Shown here: in pieces, positions 8,068 to 18,319 of the stretch
How the letters are laid out: every line of letters starts with the position of its first letter
Position numbering within the stretch: the first letter of the stretch is position 1
Assembly (NCBI RefSeq): GCF_006874465.1
Contig: NZ_VIRL01000003.1
Coordinates: forward strand, 496,001-560,000
Source: Microbispora bryophytorum
GTDB lineage: Bacteria; Actinomycetota; Actinomycetes; Streptosporangiales; Streptosporangiaceae
Direction: 5' to 3'
Length of the DNA stretch: 64,000 nt
Notes under the pieces: generated by a model
Database searches by the model: none
Told to the model about the DNA's origin: nothing
Seen by the model: the letters and a program-made list of their open reading frames with translations, nothing else
Program-made: the position numbers and the translations under genes

Positions 8068-9882
8068 ATGAAACGTCTGACAGCGGTCGCGGCGTTGCTC
8101 AGCCTCGCGGCCGTCGCGGCATGCAGTGGCGGCGGCACGAACGGGAACTCCACCGGCGGCGGTGGCGGCGTCTACACCACGGTCGATCTCAACAAGCCGT
8201 CGCTCGACGTCAACGCGCCGATCAACCCGTGGAACCCCAAGGGCAACGCGTTCTGGGGCTACAACGCGATGAGGATCGCCTGGGCGAAGAACACCCTCAC
8301 CGACCCGAACCAGTTCTATCCGGGTATCGCGGCGAGCTGGGACATCGCGCCCGACAACTCCTCCATCACCCTGCACCTGCAGCCGGGCAACAAGTGGTCC
8401 GACGGGCAGCCGGTCACCGCCGAGGACGTGAAGTTCTCCATCGCGCTGGCCTACACCCAGGGCAGCACCGCCTTCGCGGTCGATCCCGGCGCGGCCGGCG
8501 CCGCCTCGGACGTCGAAGTCGTCGACGACACGACCATCAAGATCACCCAGGACATGAAGAACCCCAGCGTCACGTTCGTGCGCGGAGTCATGGACGCCTT
8601 CGTGGTGCCCCAGCACGTGTGGCAGAGCGTCGTCCCCGCCGGCTTCTGGGACACGCTCACGGCCGCCCGCGGCGAGGGCCCGGAGGCGGAGGCGGCGCGC
8701 GGGCAGGTCAAGGCGCTCTCGGAGAAGGTGCTCGCGTTCGCCCCGGCCCAGGACGTGTCGGCGGGGCCGTTCGTCCTCAAGCGGATGAACCCCGGCGAGG
8801 CGCTGCTGGTGAAGAACACGAACTTCTACAACGCCGCCAACGTCGCGCCCGACCAGCTCAAACTGCTCAACACCACCGGGAACGAGCAGATCTGGAACTA
8901 CCTGACCTCCGGCACGCTCGACAACGCGCCGTTCACCGCGGTGCCCGCCGACGTGATGACGCGTATCAAGGCGACGCCCGGCAACCAGGTCGTCAAGGGC
9001 TACTCCCCGGTGGCCGTCTCGCTGGCGTTCAACCAGGCGAACAAGCCGTACGACAACGTGCACGTGCGGCGCGGGCTCGCCTACCTGATCAACCGCGAGG
9101 AGGTCACGCGGATCGCCTCTCCGGAGGGCGGCACGGCGGCCGTGACCACCTCGGGCATCCACCAGAAGGCCGCCACGGAATGGCTCGGCGCCGAACTCGG
9201 CGCGCTGGAGCCGTACGCGCTAAACCCGGCCACGGCGGACAAGGAGTTCACGGCGGCCGGTCTGCAGAAGAAGGACGGCAAGTGGACGCTGGCCGACGGC
9301 AAGCCGTGGAAGGTGACCATCCACATCCCGGCGCCGTTCTCCGACTGGGTCTCCGCGGCCAAGGCCATCACCAGCCAGCTCACCACGGCCGGCGTGGACG
9401 CCGAGGTGGTCACCACCGCCGACTATCCGCTCTATCTGTCGGAGCTCGCCGAGGGCAAGTACGACCTCGGCTTCTGGCTCATCGCGCTCGGCCCCGCGCC
9501 GTACAACATCTTCCAGCGCCTGTACGGCTCCTCCAACGGCTGGAACATCCTCGGCGGCAAGGTCAAGCACTCGGCTCCCGGCAAGGACGGCAACTGGATG
9601 GGCGGCCCCGAGACCATCGACGTCGACGGCGTCGGCGCGGTCAACCCCGGTGAGCTGACCGCCCAGCTCAACAGCGTCAGCGGCGACGAGCAGAAGGCCG
9701 TCATCGCCAAGCTCGCCAAGGCGGCCAACCAGGACCTGCCGGTGATCCAGCTCTGGGACTACGTGAACACCCAGTTCGTCAACACCAACCGTTTCACCGG
9801 CTTCCCCGAAGACGACAGCGACCTGCTGCGCCAGCCCTCCGGCGTCTGGATCCAGCTCGGCATGATCAAGAAGAAGCAGTAG
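8068..9882 (+). CDS. ABC transporter solute-binding lipoprotein, SBP family 5 (peptide/oligosaccharide)
   Basis: Extracellular substrate-binding lipoprotein of a Dpp/Opp-type importer, 604 aa. The N-terminal signal peptide ends in the lipobox LAAVAAC, with the lipidated Cys at about residue 19. SBP_bac_5 hallmarks follow: FYPGIAASWDIAPDNSSITL, WSDGQPVTAEDVKFSI, and NVHVRRGLAYLINREEV. The ATG at 8068 was preferred to an upstream in-frame start because it gives a proper lipoprotein signal. The gene begins a six-gene unit ending with murQ, so the ligand may be a cell-wall fragment such as a muropeptide. That is inference from context: family 5 proteins also bind dipeptides, nickel or cello-oligosaccharides. 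Confidence 0.88.
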   Translation: MKRLTAVAALLSLAAVAACSGGGTNGNSTGGGGGVYTTVDLNKPSLDVNAPINPWNPKGNAFWGYNAMRIAWAKNTLTDPNQFYPGIAASWDIAPDNSSITLHLQPGNKWSDGQPVTAEDVKFSIALAYTQGSTAFAVDPGAAGAASDVEVVDDTTIKITQDMKNPSVTFVRGVMDAFVVPQHVWQSVVPAGFWDTLTAARGEGPEAEAARGQVKALSEKVLAFAPAQDVSAGPFVLKRMNPGEALLVKNTNFYNAANVAPDQLKLLNTTGNEQIWNYLTSGTLDNAPFTAVPADVMTRIKATPGNQVVKGYSPVAVSLAFNQANKPYDNVHVRRGLAYLINREEVTRIASPEGGTAAVTTSGIHQKAATEWLGAELGALEPYALNPATADKEFTAAGLQKKDGKWTLADGKPWKVTIHIPAPFSDWVSAAKAITSQLTTAGVDAEVVTTADYPLYLSELAEGKYDLGFWLIALGPAPYNIFQRLYGSSNGWNILGGKVKHSAPGKDGNWMGGPETIDVDGVGAVNPGELTAQLNSVSGDEQKAVIAKLAKAANQDLPVIQLWDYVNTQFVNTNRFTGFPEDDSDLLRQPSGVWIQLGMIKKKQ

Positions 9883-9885
9883 TCC

Positions 9886-10893
9886 ATGGCGGTTCTCCTC
9901 CGGCGGTTCGCGGGTCATGTGGCCCGCGGGTTCGTCATGATCCTTGTCGTCACGACGATCAGCTTCCTGATCATCAGAAGCGTCCCCGGTGACCCACTCG
10001 CGGCGCGCTACCAGAAGCTCGTCGAGCAGGGCATGGCCCCCGACGCCGCCCAGCGCGCGGTCGAGGCGCTGTACGGCTTCACGCCGAAGGGCAGCCTCTG
10101 GGAGCAGTACGTCGACTACATGGGCGGGCTGGCCCACCTCGACCTCGGGCAGTCGCTGTCCGTGCCCGGCGCGGGCGTGTCCACCGTGCTGTTCTCAGCC
10201 GCCAAATGGACCGTGATCCCGGTGCTCGCCGGGACGCTGCTGAGTTTCCTCGCCGGCGTGGTCATGGGCGTCTACGCGGCGATCAGACGGACCGGCGTGC
10301 TGGGCGACCTCCTCGCGGTCTCCGGATCGCTGCTGCACGGTGTCCCGCAGTATGTGCTGGCGCTGCTGCTTGGGGCGATCTTCACCACGCTGGTCCCGAT
10401 CCTCCCCGCCGGGGGGACGGCCGACATCATGATCGACCCCGGCTTCACCGCCGGCTACATCGGCTCGCTGGTCCAGCACGCCACCCTGCCCGTCGTCACG
10501 TACGCGCTGGCCGGCTACGGCGGGTGGATCCTCGCGATGAAGTCGAGCGTGGTCACCGTGCTCGGCGACGACTTCATCCTGGCCGCCGAACTGCGCGGGA
10601 TGAAGCGGTCGATCGTCTTCCGTTATGTGGCGCGCAACGCGATCCTGCCGCTGTTCACGATCCTGGCGCTTTCGCTGGGCCTGCTCTTCGGCGGCGCGAT
10701 CTTCATCGAGCGCATCTTCAACTACCCGGGCCTGGGGCTGATGCTCATCGACAGCGTCAACAACCGCGACTACTCCCTGATGGGCGGGGCGTTCCTGCTC
10801 ATCACGGCGGCGGTCGTCGTCGCGAACATCGCCGCCGACCTCCTCTACACGGTCATCGACCCCCGGGTGCGCAGCGGAGGGGAGGCGGCATGA
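9886..10893 (+). CDS. ABC transporter permease (DppB-like)
   Basis: Inner-membrane permease of the oligopeptide importer, 335 aa. The DppB-type N-terminus is clear: hydrophobic segment then IRSVPGDPLAARY, a periplasmic loop, and five further helices. The EAA-type cytoplasmic loop reads AAELRGMKRSIVFRYVARN, the contact site for the ATPases. It starts three bases after the binding-protein stop and overlaps the next permease by four bases (ATGA). Confidence 0.9.
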   Translation: MAVLLRRFAGHVARGFVMILVVTTISFLIIRSVPGDPLAARYQKLVEQGMAPDAAQRAVEALYGFTPKGSLWEQYVDYMGGLAHLDLGQSLSVPGAGVSTVLFSAAKWTVIPVLAGTLLSFLAGVVMGVYAAIRRTGVLGDLLAVSGSLLHGVPQYVLALLLGAIFTTLVPILPAGGTADIMIDPGFTAGYIGSLVQHATLPVVTYALAGYGGWILAMKSSVVTVLGDDFILAAELRGMKRSIVFRYVARNAILPLFTILALSLGLLFGGAIFIERIFNYPGLGLMLIDSVNNRDYSLMGGAFLLITAAVVVANIAADLLYTVIDPRVRSGGEAA

Positions 10894-11798
10894 GCTCGAC
10901 CATTGTGCCGGAGGCGGAGGCGGGGGGCGCCGCCGCGGTCCGCCGCAACTTCTGGCGGGGCGTCTGGCGGGTCATGCGGCGCAAGCCGAGCCGGATGGCC
11001 GGCGCGGTCATCCTCGCGGTGTTCGCCTTCATGGGGATCTTCGGGCTGATGCTCTATCCCGACCCCCTGCCCCGCGACACGAGCGCGCTCTACGCCTCGC
11101 CGAGCCTGCGGCATCCGTTCGGCACCGACTTCGAGGGCACGGACGTGCTCGCCCTCGTCGTCACCGGCTCCCGGTACGTCCTGCTGACCGCCGTCGTGAC
11201 GGCCGTGATCACGGTCGTGGTCGGCGCGGGCGTCGGGCTGTTCGCCGGGTTCCGGCGGGGCCGCTGGGACACCGTGCTCATGCGGTTCACCGACATGAAG
11301 CTCACCATCCCGGGGCTGCCGCTGCTGCTGGTGCTGTCGACGGTGTGGAAGTTCACCGGCGCCGTCGAGATGGGCCTGGTGCTCGGGCTGCTCGGCTGGG
11401 GCGGCATCGCCCGGGCCGTGCGGTCGCAGACGCTGTCGCTGCGCGAGCGCGGCTTCATCGAGGCCGCCCGGGGGCTCGGCCTGTCCACGACGCACATCGT
11501 CGGCAGGGAACTGCTGCCCGGCATGGCTCCGTACATCGCGATGAACGCGCTCATCGCGGTGACCGGCGCGGTCTACGCGCAGGTGGGCCTGTTCTTCCTG
11601 GGCGTGCTGCCGTTCGAGTCGAACAACTGGGGCGTCATGCTCAACTTCGCCGTCTTCGGCGGGGGCGCGCTGACCACGACGGCCGCGCTGCCGTACCTGC
11701 TGGCGCCGCTGCTGGCGATCCTGCTGCTCACGCTCGGCATCGTGCTGGTCGTGGACGCCATGGACGAGATCTTCAACCCCCGGCTGCGTGAGGAGTGA
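10890..11798 (+). CDS. ABC transporter permease (DppC-like)
   Basis: Second permease subunit, 302 aa. It has the DppC arrangement: a cytoplasmic N-terminus (RRKPSRMAGAVILAVFAFMG), a short extracellular stretch ending in HPFGTDFEGTDVLA, then five helices. The EAA loop is AARGLGLSTTHIVGRELLPG. Its ATG overlaps the upstream stop, and its own stop falls within the ribosome-site region of the first ATPase gene, so the subunits are translationally coupled. Confidence 0.9.
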   Translation: MSSTIVPEAEAGGAAAVRRNFWRGVWRVMRRKPSRMAGAVILAVFAFMGIFGLMLYPDPLPRDTSALYASPSLRHPFGTDFEGTDVLALVVTGSRYVLLTAVVTAVITVVVGAGVGLFAGFRRGRWDTVLMRFTDMKLTIPGLPLLLVLSTVWKFTGAVEMGLVLGLLGWGGIARAVRSQTLSLRERGFIEAARGLGLSTTHIVGRELLPGMAPYIAMNALIAVTGAVYAQVGLFFLGVLPFESNNWGVMLNFAVFGGGALTTTAALPYLLAPLLAILLLTLGIVLVVDAMDEIFNPRLREE

Positions 11799-11800
11799 GC

Positions 11801-12844
11801 ATGGCTCCCGAGCAGGGTCCTCCCGGCGTGCGGATCCGCGGGCTGACCGTGGTCTACCGCACCGCGGCCGGCGAGTTGCCGGCGGTCTCCGGCGTCGACC
11901 TCGACCTCGCGCCCGGCACGATCACCGGCGTCGTGGGCGAGTCGGGATCCGGCAAGTCCACGCTCGCGCTGTCGCTGCTCAACGCCGTCCAGCCGCCCGG
12001 CAGGATCGCGGCGGGCAGCGTCGAGATCGACGGACTCGGCGACGTCGTCGCGCTCGGCGGCGAGGGGCTGCGCCGGGCCCGGGGACGGCACGTCGGGTAC
12101 GTCTTCCAGGCGGCGCAGAACTCCCTCAACCCGCTCAAGACGGTCGGCAAACAGGTGCTCGACCTGGGTCGCTCGCACGGCGTCGAGAACCCGCGCGGAC
12201 TGCTGGCGGACGCCCGCGACCTGCTCGGGCGGATGGGCCTGGACGGGGCCCGGGTGCTCGACTCCTACCAGCACGAGCTGTCCGGCGGCATGCGCCAGCG
12301 GGTCGGCATCATGCTGGCCCTGGTGCTGAACGCCCGCCTCGTCGTGCTGGACGAGCCCACGACCGCCCTCGACATGATCACGCAGGCGACGATCCTGCGC
12401 ATCGTCCGGGAGGTGCACGCCGAGCGCGGCCTCACCACGCTCGTCATCACCCACGACCTCGGGGTGGTCGCCGAGGTCGCCGACCGGCTCGCGGTCATGT
12501 ACGGCGGCCGGGTGGCCGAGCAGGGTCCCACCCGCGAGGTGCTGGCCGGGCCGCGCCACCCGTACACGCGGGGGCTGCTGGGGGCCGTCCCGCGTCTCGT
12601 CGGCGACATCGGCGAGGCGCACGCCCTGCCAGGCCGCCCGCCGACGCTGGCCGACATCCCGGCCGACGGGTGCGTGTTCCGCGGGCGCTGCCCGCTGCGC
12701 ATGGACGTGTGCGAGACCGGCCGGCCACCGGTGGTCGTCTCGGGCTCCCGGTCGGCGGCCTGCCACGCACTGCGCGACGACGACGGGCACGACGACGGGG
12801 ACGGGCCGGTGGTGGCCGCCGCCACGGGGGAGGAGCAGGCATGA
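11801..12844 (+). CDS. ABC transporter ATP-binding protein (DppD-like)
   Basis: First ATPase of the importer, 347 aa. Walker A GESGSGKST, a QAAQNSLNPLKTVGKQ Q-loop region, signature LSGGMRQRVGIMLAL, Walker B LVVLDEPTTALD and switch ITHDLG are intact. The C-terminal oligopeptide-transporter extension carries Cys residues (CVFRGRCPLRMDVCE), as in Dpp/Opp ATPases. The ATG at 11801 with AGGAG five bases before it is preferred to the GTG at 11795. It overlaps the next ATPase gene by four bases. Confidence 0.9.
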   Translation: MAPEQGPPGVRIRGLTVVYRTAAGELPAVSGVDLDLAPGTITGVVGESGSGKSTLALSLLNAVQPPGRIAAGSVEIDGLGDVVALGGEGLRRARGRHVGYVFQAAQNSLNPLKTVGKQVLDLGRSHGVENPRGLLADARDLLGRMGLDGARVLDSYQHELSGGMRQRVGIMLALVLNARLVVLDEPTTALDMITQATILRIVREVHAERGLTTLVITHDLGVVAEVADRLAVMYGGRVAEQGPTREVLAGPRHPYTRGLLGAVPRLVGDIGEAHALPGRPPTLADIPADGCVFRGRCPLRMDVCETGRPPVVVSGSRSAACHALRDDDGHDDGDGPVVAAATGEEQA

Positions 12845-13857
12845 TCAATGGGACCGGCATCACGAAGACGTTCCGGCAGCGAGGCGGCGTGCTCGGCGCC
12901 CGGGAGGTGCCCGCGCTGCGCGGCGTGGACTTCGCCGTTCCGAAGGGCGGCGCCGTCTCGTTCATCGGCGAGTCGGGCTGCGGCAAGACCACACTCGGCC
13001 GGATCGTCGCCGGGCTGGAGACCTGCGACTCCGGGGAGATCGTCATCGACGACGTGGCGATGTCGTCGCTGAGCCACCGCAGGCGGCAGCCGTACTTCCG
13101 CCGGGTCCAGCTCATCCACCAGGACCCCTACTCCGCGCTGAACCCGACGCGCACGATCCACCAGGCGCTGGCCGCACCGCTCGCGCTGCGGGCGAGGCAG
13201 ACCGGCCGCCCGCGCTCGTGGGCGGACGGGCGGGCCCGGGAGCTGCTCGGGCTGGTCGGGCTCGACCCGGGCTACGTGCTGCCGCGCTATCCCCACCAGT
13301 TGTCGGGCGGCATGCGCCAGCGCGTGGTGATCGCCCGCGCGCTCACCGTCGACCCCGAGGTCCTGGTCGCCGACGAGGCCGTCTCGATGATCGACGTGTC
13401 GCTGCGCCTGGGCATCCTCGCGCTGTTGAAGGACCTGCGCGAGCGGCTCGGGGTGAGCGTGCTGTTCATCACCCACGACGTGGCGACCGCCCGTTACATC
13501 GGCACGGACGGCGAGCTGTACGTCATCTACCGCGGCCAGGTCGTCGAACGCGGCCCGGTCGAGACCGTCATCTCGGCTCCGGTGCACCCCTACACGCAGG
13601 CGCTGCTGTCGGCCATCCCGGTGCTGCACGGCCTGGAGTCGCCGGGCGACCAGCGGGTCGTGCCGGTGGAGGCGTCGGTGGGGGCGTCGGGGGAGTACTC
13701 GGACGGCTGCCTGTTCGCGCCGCGCTGCCCCTTCAGAACCGAGCGGTGTGAACGCGAGCGGCCCGCGCTGAGCCGCAACGGCGACATGCCGCAGGAGCAC
13801 GCCTGCTTCCATCCCGAGCGCCGCAGCGTGGTCGCGGTGCCGGTGAGCCGCCGGTGA
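12841..13857 (+). CDS. ABC transporter ATP-binding protein (DppF-like)
   Basis: Second ATPase of the importer, 338 aa. Walker A GESGCGKTT, Q-loop LIHQDPYSALNP, signature LSGGMRQRVVIARAL, Walker B LVADEAVSMID and ITHDVA are present, with the C-terminal CLFAPRCPF segment. In Walker B the usual DEPTS is DEAVS, a variant seen in a subset of actinobacterial relatives. The stop overlaps an in-frame GTG that could start murQ, although a later ATG is more likely the murQ start. Confidence 0.9.
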   Translation: MINGTGITKTFRQRGGVLGAREVPALRGVDFAVPKGGAVSFIGESGCGKTTLGRIVAGLETCDSGEIVIDDVAMSSLSHRRRQPYFRRVQLIHQDPYSALNPTRTIHQALAAPLALRARQTGRPRSWADGRARELLGLVGLDPGYVLPRYPHQLSGGMRQRVVIARALTVDPEVLVADEAVSMIDVSLRLGILALLKDLRERLGVSVLFITHDVATARYIGTDGELYVIYRGQVVERGPVETVISAPVHPYTQALLSAIPVLHGLESPGDQRVVPVEASVGASGEYSDGCLFAPRCPFRTERCERERPALSRNGDMPQEHACFHPERRSVVAVPVSRR

Positions 13858-13922
13858 GGAGTCGCTTCGGACACGTACGGCGATCGGGGAGGCCGGAGTT
13901 GGAAACCGATGACAGGGACAAG

Positions 13923-14918
<996 letters not shown>

Positions 14919-14956
14919 CGAGTGCCGGGCGGAGTGGACGGCGTCCTGCGGGTGGG

Positions 14957-15856
14957 TCAGGCCGAGCGGGCGCGGCGGTGGGCGTCGCCGAGGTAGTCGG
15001 CGAGCGCGTCGCGGGTCGCGCGTAAGGCGGCGTCGGAGGTGTCGAACGTGCGCTGCGCGACGCCGACGAAGACGCAGTCGACGATGAGCAGCTGGCTGAT
15101 CCGGCTGGCCAGCGCGCCCGGCCGGAACGCCGTCTCGCGTCCGGCGGAGATCAGGACGTGGTCGGCGAGCCCGGCCAGCGACGAGCGCGGGTTGTTCGTG
15201 ATGGCCACGACCGTCGCGCCGGCCTTGCGGGCGATCCGCGCCGGGCCGAGCACGTCGGGCGTCTCGCCGGTGCAGCTCACCCCGACGGCCACGTCTGCTT
15301 CGCGGAGCAGCGCGGCGCTGGTGAGCGCGAGGTGCGCGTCGGTGTAGGAGTGGCCGGGCAACCCGATCCGCATCAGCTTCTGCGCCATGTCGGCCGCGAC
15401 GAGGCCGGAGGCGCCCACGCCGTACACGTCCACGCGGCGGGCGCCGGCGACGGCGTCCACCACCGCGCCGAGCCGGTCGGGGTTGAGCTGGGCCGCCGTG
15501 TCGGCGAGCGCCTGCGACTCGGCCCGGGTGACCTTGGCGATCACGTCGGTCAGGGGGTCGTCCGGGGCGAGGTCGCCGGGCACGAGCCGCTCGGGGGTGT
15601 CCCTGGCAACGGCCGCCGCCAGGGCGAACCGCAGCTGGGAGTAGCCGGCGAAGCCCAGCGCCCGCGCGGTCCGCACGATCGTCGCCTCGCTGATCCCCGA
15701 GACCGCGCTGACCTCCGTGATGGTGCTGCGGGCCACCATGGCGGGGTCGTCGAGGATGAGGCGCGCGATGGTCTGGGCGGCGGGGGTGAGCGAGGGCAGC
15801 ACCGCACGCACCGTCGCGATCGGGTTGACCGGTGCGGCGCCCTCGTTCTCGTTCAT
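14957..15856 (-). CDS. RpiR/MurR-type transcriptional regulator with SIS domain
   Basis: DNA-binding regulator of 299 aa. The N-terminal HTH_6 domain includes ITEVSAVSGISEATIVRTAR. The C-terminal SIS sugar-phosphate domain contains VDVYGVGASGLVAADMAQ, GVSCTGETPDVL and AGATVVAITNNPRSSLA. E. coli MurR, of the same family, responds to MurNAc-6-phosphate. This gene converges on murQ, so it probably controls the ABC-murQ operon and perhaps the divergent glycosidase. The ATG at 15856 was chosen because AGGAGAGG lies nine bases upstream; a longer in-frame version reaches 15937. Effector identity is inferred. Confidence 0.85.
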   Translation of the reverse strand: MNENEGAAPVNPIATVRAVLPSLTPAAQTIARLILDDPAMVARSTITEVSAVSGISEATIVRTARALGFAGYSQLRFALAAAVARDTPERLVPGDLAPDDPLTDVIAKVTRAESQALADTAAQLNPDRLGAVVDAVAGARRVDVYGVGASGLVAADMAQKLMRIGLPGHSYTDAHLALTSAALLREADVAVGVSCTGETPDVLGPARIARKAGATVVAITNNPRSSLAGLADHVLISAGRETAFRPGALASRISQLLIVDCVFVGVAQRTFDTSDAALRATRDALADYLGDAHRRARSA

Positions 15857-15933
15857 CACCTGCAGCCTCTCCTGTCGCGCGATCAGCTTAGATCCATGCG
15901 CCCACCGGTGCGGGACAACGGGACCAGAAGTCC

Positions 15934-15949
15934 ACATGTCGAGACATGT
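15934..15949. promoter_or_regulatory. Perfect inverted repeat ACATGTC-GA-GACATGT
   Basis: Seven-bp perfect arms separated by two bases, 78 bp upstream of the RpiR regulator and 150 bp upstream of the divergent glycosidase. The position suits an operator for autoregulation or for shared control. Confidence 0.45.
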
Positions 15950-16043
15950 ACGGCGTGACCTGGACGCCCGCCGCTGTCTCTACATGAGGAGCTCTTGGGG
16001 CAGATTACACGTCGATGACACTTTCTTTTATCCGCATTGATCT

Positions 16044-16056
16044 GAAAGTAAGTTTC
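16044..16056. promoter_or_regulatory. Candidate MurR/RpiR operator upstream of glycosidase
   Basis: GAAA-GTAAG-TTTC lies 45 bp before the TTG start. An ACTTTC half-site at 16020-16025 forms a wider inverted repeat with the GAAAGT at 16044-16049. The half-site matches the element before the ABC-murQ operon. Confidence 0.4.
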
Positions 16057-16100
16057 TGTCAGTCTCGTGATCGCCGCATCCCCGGCCTTCGGAGGTCCGA

Positions 16101-17690
16101 TTGAGCTCCCCCTCCCGGCGTGCCGTGCTGCGCGGCCTGGCCCTCGCCGCCGCGGCGTCGGCCGTCCCGCTGCCGGCCCTCGCCGCATCCCCCGCTTCCG
16201 CCCTCGCCGCATCCCCCGCTTCCGCCCTCTCCGCCTCTCCCGCCGGGTACGTCCCGCCGCTGCGCCAGATGCGCGGCATGTGGATCGCCTCGGTCGTCAA
16301 CATCAACTGGCCGTCCAGGACCGGACTGACGCCCGAGCAGCAGCAGGCCGAGTTCACGGCCTGGCTCGACCTCGCCGTGGCGCGCCGGCTCAACTCCGTG
16401 TTCGTGCAGATCAGGCCGACCGCCGACGCCTTCTGGCCGTCGCCGTACGAGCCGTGGTCGCAGTATCTGACCGGGGTCCAGGGGCAGGACCCGGGCTACG
16501 ACCCGCTGGGCTTCGCCGTCGAGGCGGCCCACAGGAGGGGCCTGGCGTTCCACGCCTGGTTCAACCCCTACCGCGTGTCCATGCAGGCGGACCCGGCCAA
16601 GCTGCACCCCGGCCACCCCGGCCGGCGGCATCCCGAGTGGATCGTCCCGTACGGCGGCAAGCTCTACTACAACCCCGGCATCCCCGAGGTCCGGGCGTTC
16701 GTGCAGGACGCGATGATGGACGCCGTCACCCGCTACGACATCGACGGCGTGCACTTCGACGACTACTTCTACCCGGTCAACACGACGGCGTTCGACGACA
16801 GCGCGGCCTACGCGGCGTACGGCGCGGGCTTCCCCGACCTGGCCGCCTGGCGGCGCGGCAACGTCGACCTGCTGGTCCGGGAGATGCAGCAGCGCGTACG
16901 GCAGGCCAAGCCCGAGGTGATCTGGGGCATCGGCCCGTCGGGCATCTGGCGCAACGAGGCGACCGACCCCCTCGGCTCCGACACCAGCGGCGGTCAGTCG
17001 TACGACAACCTGCACGCCGACACCCGCGGCTGGGTGAAGAAGGGCTGGCTCGACTACATCGCGCCGCAGCTCTACTGGTACATCGGCCAGTCGAACGCCG
17101 ACTACGCCAAGCTCGTCCCCTGGTGGTCGGGCGTGACCGCCGGCACCGGGGTGCAGCTGTGGATCGGCCAGGCGGCGTACAAGGCGGGGACGGCCGGGCA
17201 GCCCGACGAGTGGTTCCAGCCGGACGAGCTGTCCCGGCACCTCACGCTCAACCGCGACCATCCGGAGGTCGGCGGGGACATCTGGTACAACGCGGCCGAC
17301 GTCCGCGACGACCGGCTCGGGTCGATCGGCGCGGTCGTGAGCGGGCACTACACGCGTCCGGCGCTCGCGCCGCTGCTGCCCAGGCTCGCGGGCGGCGAGC
17401 CGCCGCGCCGTCCCGTGCTCGCCTCGGCCCACCGCGTGAGCGGGGGCGTGGAGCTGCAGGTCGAGGCCACGGGGCCGCGCGCCCCGTTCCAGTTCGCCGT
17501 CTTCCGGTTCGACCGGCCCGCCCGGCGGCAGGACTTCGCCGACGCGGCGCACCTGGTCGCGGTCGTCCCGGCGGCCGGGCACGTCCGCTGGGTCGACCCG
17601 GACGGCGCGCCCGGCCACCGCTACCACGTCACGGCCGTGGACCGGGCATCCCGGCACAGCGAGCCGAGCCGCGAACGCAGGGTGCGTTGA
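16101..17690 (+). CDS. GHL10/YddW-type family 10-like glycoside hydrolase, Tat-exported
   Basis: Secreted (beta/alpha)8 glycosidase-like protein, 529 aa. The signal has a twin-arginine motif (SRRAVLRG) followed by three copies of an AASPASAL-type repeat. The catalytic domain begins with MRGMWIASVVNINWPS and continues with FVQIRPTADAFWPS, FHAWFNPYRVS, YDIDGVHFDDYFYP, IWGIGPSGIWRN and IAPQLYWYIG, all typical of the GHL10 (YngK/YddW) family, whose members act on or near peptidoglycan. A C-terminal beta domain (about 430-529) resembles fibronectin type III. The TTG start follows GGAGG by five bases. The GAAAGT element upstream suggests co-regulation with murQ. Confidence 0.87.
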   Translation: MSSPSRRAVLRGLALAAAASAVPLPALAASPASALAASPASALSASPAGYVPPLRQMRGMWIASVVNINWPSRTGLTPEQQQAEFTAWLDLAVARRLNSVFVQIRPTADAFWPSPYEPWSQYLTGVQGQDPGYDPLGFAVEAAHRRGLAFHAWFNPYRVSMQADPAKLHPGHPGRRHPEWIVPYGGKLYYNPGIPEVRAFVQDAMMDAVTRYDIDGVHFDDYFYPVNTTAFDDSAAYAAYGAGFPDLAAWRRGNVDLLVREMQQRVRQAKPEVIWGIGPSGIWRNEATDPLGSDTSGGQSYDNLHADTRGWVKKGWLDYIAPQLYWYIGQSNADYAKLVPWWSGVTAGTGVQLWIGQAAYKAGTAGQPDEWFQPDELSRHLTLNRDHPEVGGDIWYNAADVRDDRLGSIGAVVSGHYTRPALAPLLPRLAGGEPPRRPVLASAHRVSGGVELQVEATGPRAPFQFAVFRFDRPARRQDFADAAHLVAVVPAAGHVRWVDPDGAPGHRYHVTAVDRASRHSEPSRERRVR

Positions 17691-17767
17691 GCGGGGTGCG
17701 TTGAGGGGGTGCACTCAGCGGGACGCGTTGAGCAGGGCCCACGGGCCGTCAGACGGTGTACGCAATC

Positions 17768-18187
17768 TCAGGCGGTGCGGGCATCGTACGTCGCGCGGTG
17801 GGCGAGCACGTCGTCCATGTGCGCCTGGGCCCAGGTCTTGAGGCCGCGCATCATCTGCCGCAGAGAGAGACCGAGGTCGGTCAGCTCGTAGGTGACCGTG
17901 ACGGGCACGGTCGGCGTCGCGGTGCGGGCGACCAGGCCGTCACGTTCCAGGGAGCGCAGCGTCTGGGTGAGCATCTTCTGACTGACGCCGGCGAGCAGCC
18001 GGGACAGTTCCGAGTAGCGCATCGGCCGGGGCTCACCGTCGCAGTCTCCGCCCAGCGCGGCCAGGATCAGCGTGACCCATTTGTTGGAGATCCGGTCGAG
18101 CAGCTGGCGGCTGGGACACGCCGCCAGGAAAGCGTCATATTCCATCTTGGCCTGCTCCCTCTTCTGGGCCGCCGTCATCGTCGCCAT
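17768..18187 (-). CDS. HxlR family transcriptional regulator
   Basis: Winged-helix regulator of 139 aa. It has the HxlR signature: CPSRQLLDRISNKWVTLILAAL, then RYSELSRLLAGVSQKMLTQT and LERDGLVARTATPTVPVTVTYELTDLG. A single Cys (Cys24, before PSRQLL) sits where redox-sensing members of the family (YodB, HypR) carry theirs. It is divergent from an aldo/keto reductase, a common pairing in which the regulator represses the reductase until an electrophile is sensed. A GAAGT-N4-ACTTC operator candidate lies between them. Confidence 0.9.
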   Translation of the reverse strand: MATMTAAQKREQAKMEYDAFLAACPSRQLLDRISNKWVTLILAALGGDCDGEPRPMRYSELSRLLAGVSQKMLTQTLRSLERDGLVARTATPTVPVTVTYELTDLGLSLRQMMRGLKTWAQAHMDDVLAHRATYDARTA

Positions 18188-18225
18188 CGACCGCTCCTCT
18201 GACCCGGGGGTGCCTTACACACTCT

Positions 18226-18239
18226 GAAGTGCGTACTTC
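18226..18239. promoter_or_regulatory. Candidate HxlR operator GAAGT-GCGT-ACTTC
   Basis: A perfect inverted repeat with 5-bp arms and a four-base spacer lies between the divergent HxlR regulator and aldo/keto reductase genes. HxlR-type sites in other bacteria have similar ACTT/AAGT half-sites. Confidence 0.55.
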
Positions 18240-18319
18240 CCGTCAGGATGTTACCCCTCCAAAATGCAGCAAGGGGGCCGTGAGGCACCACCATTCAGCT
18301 CACGACGAAAGACAGAGGC

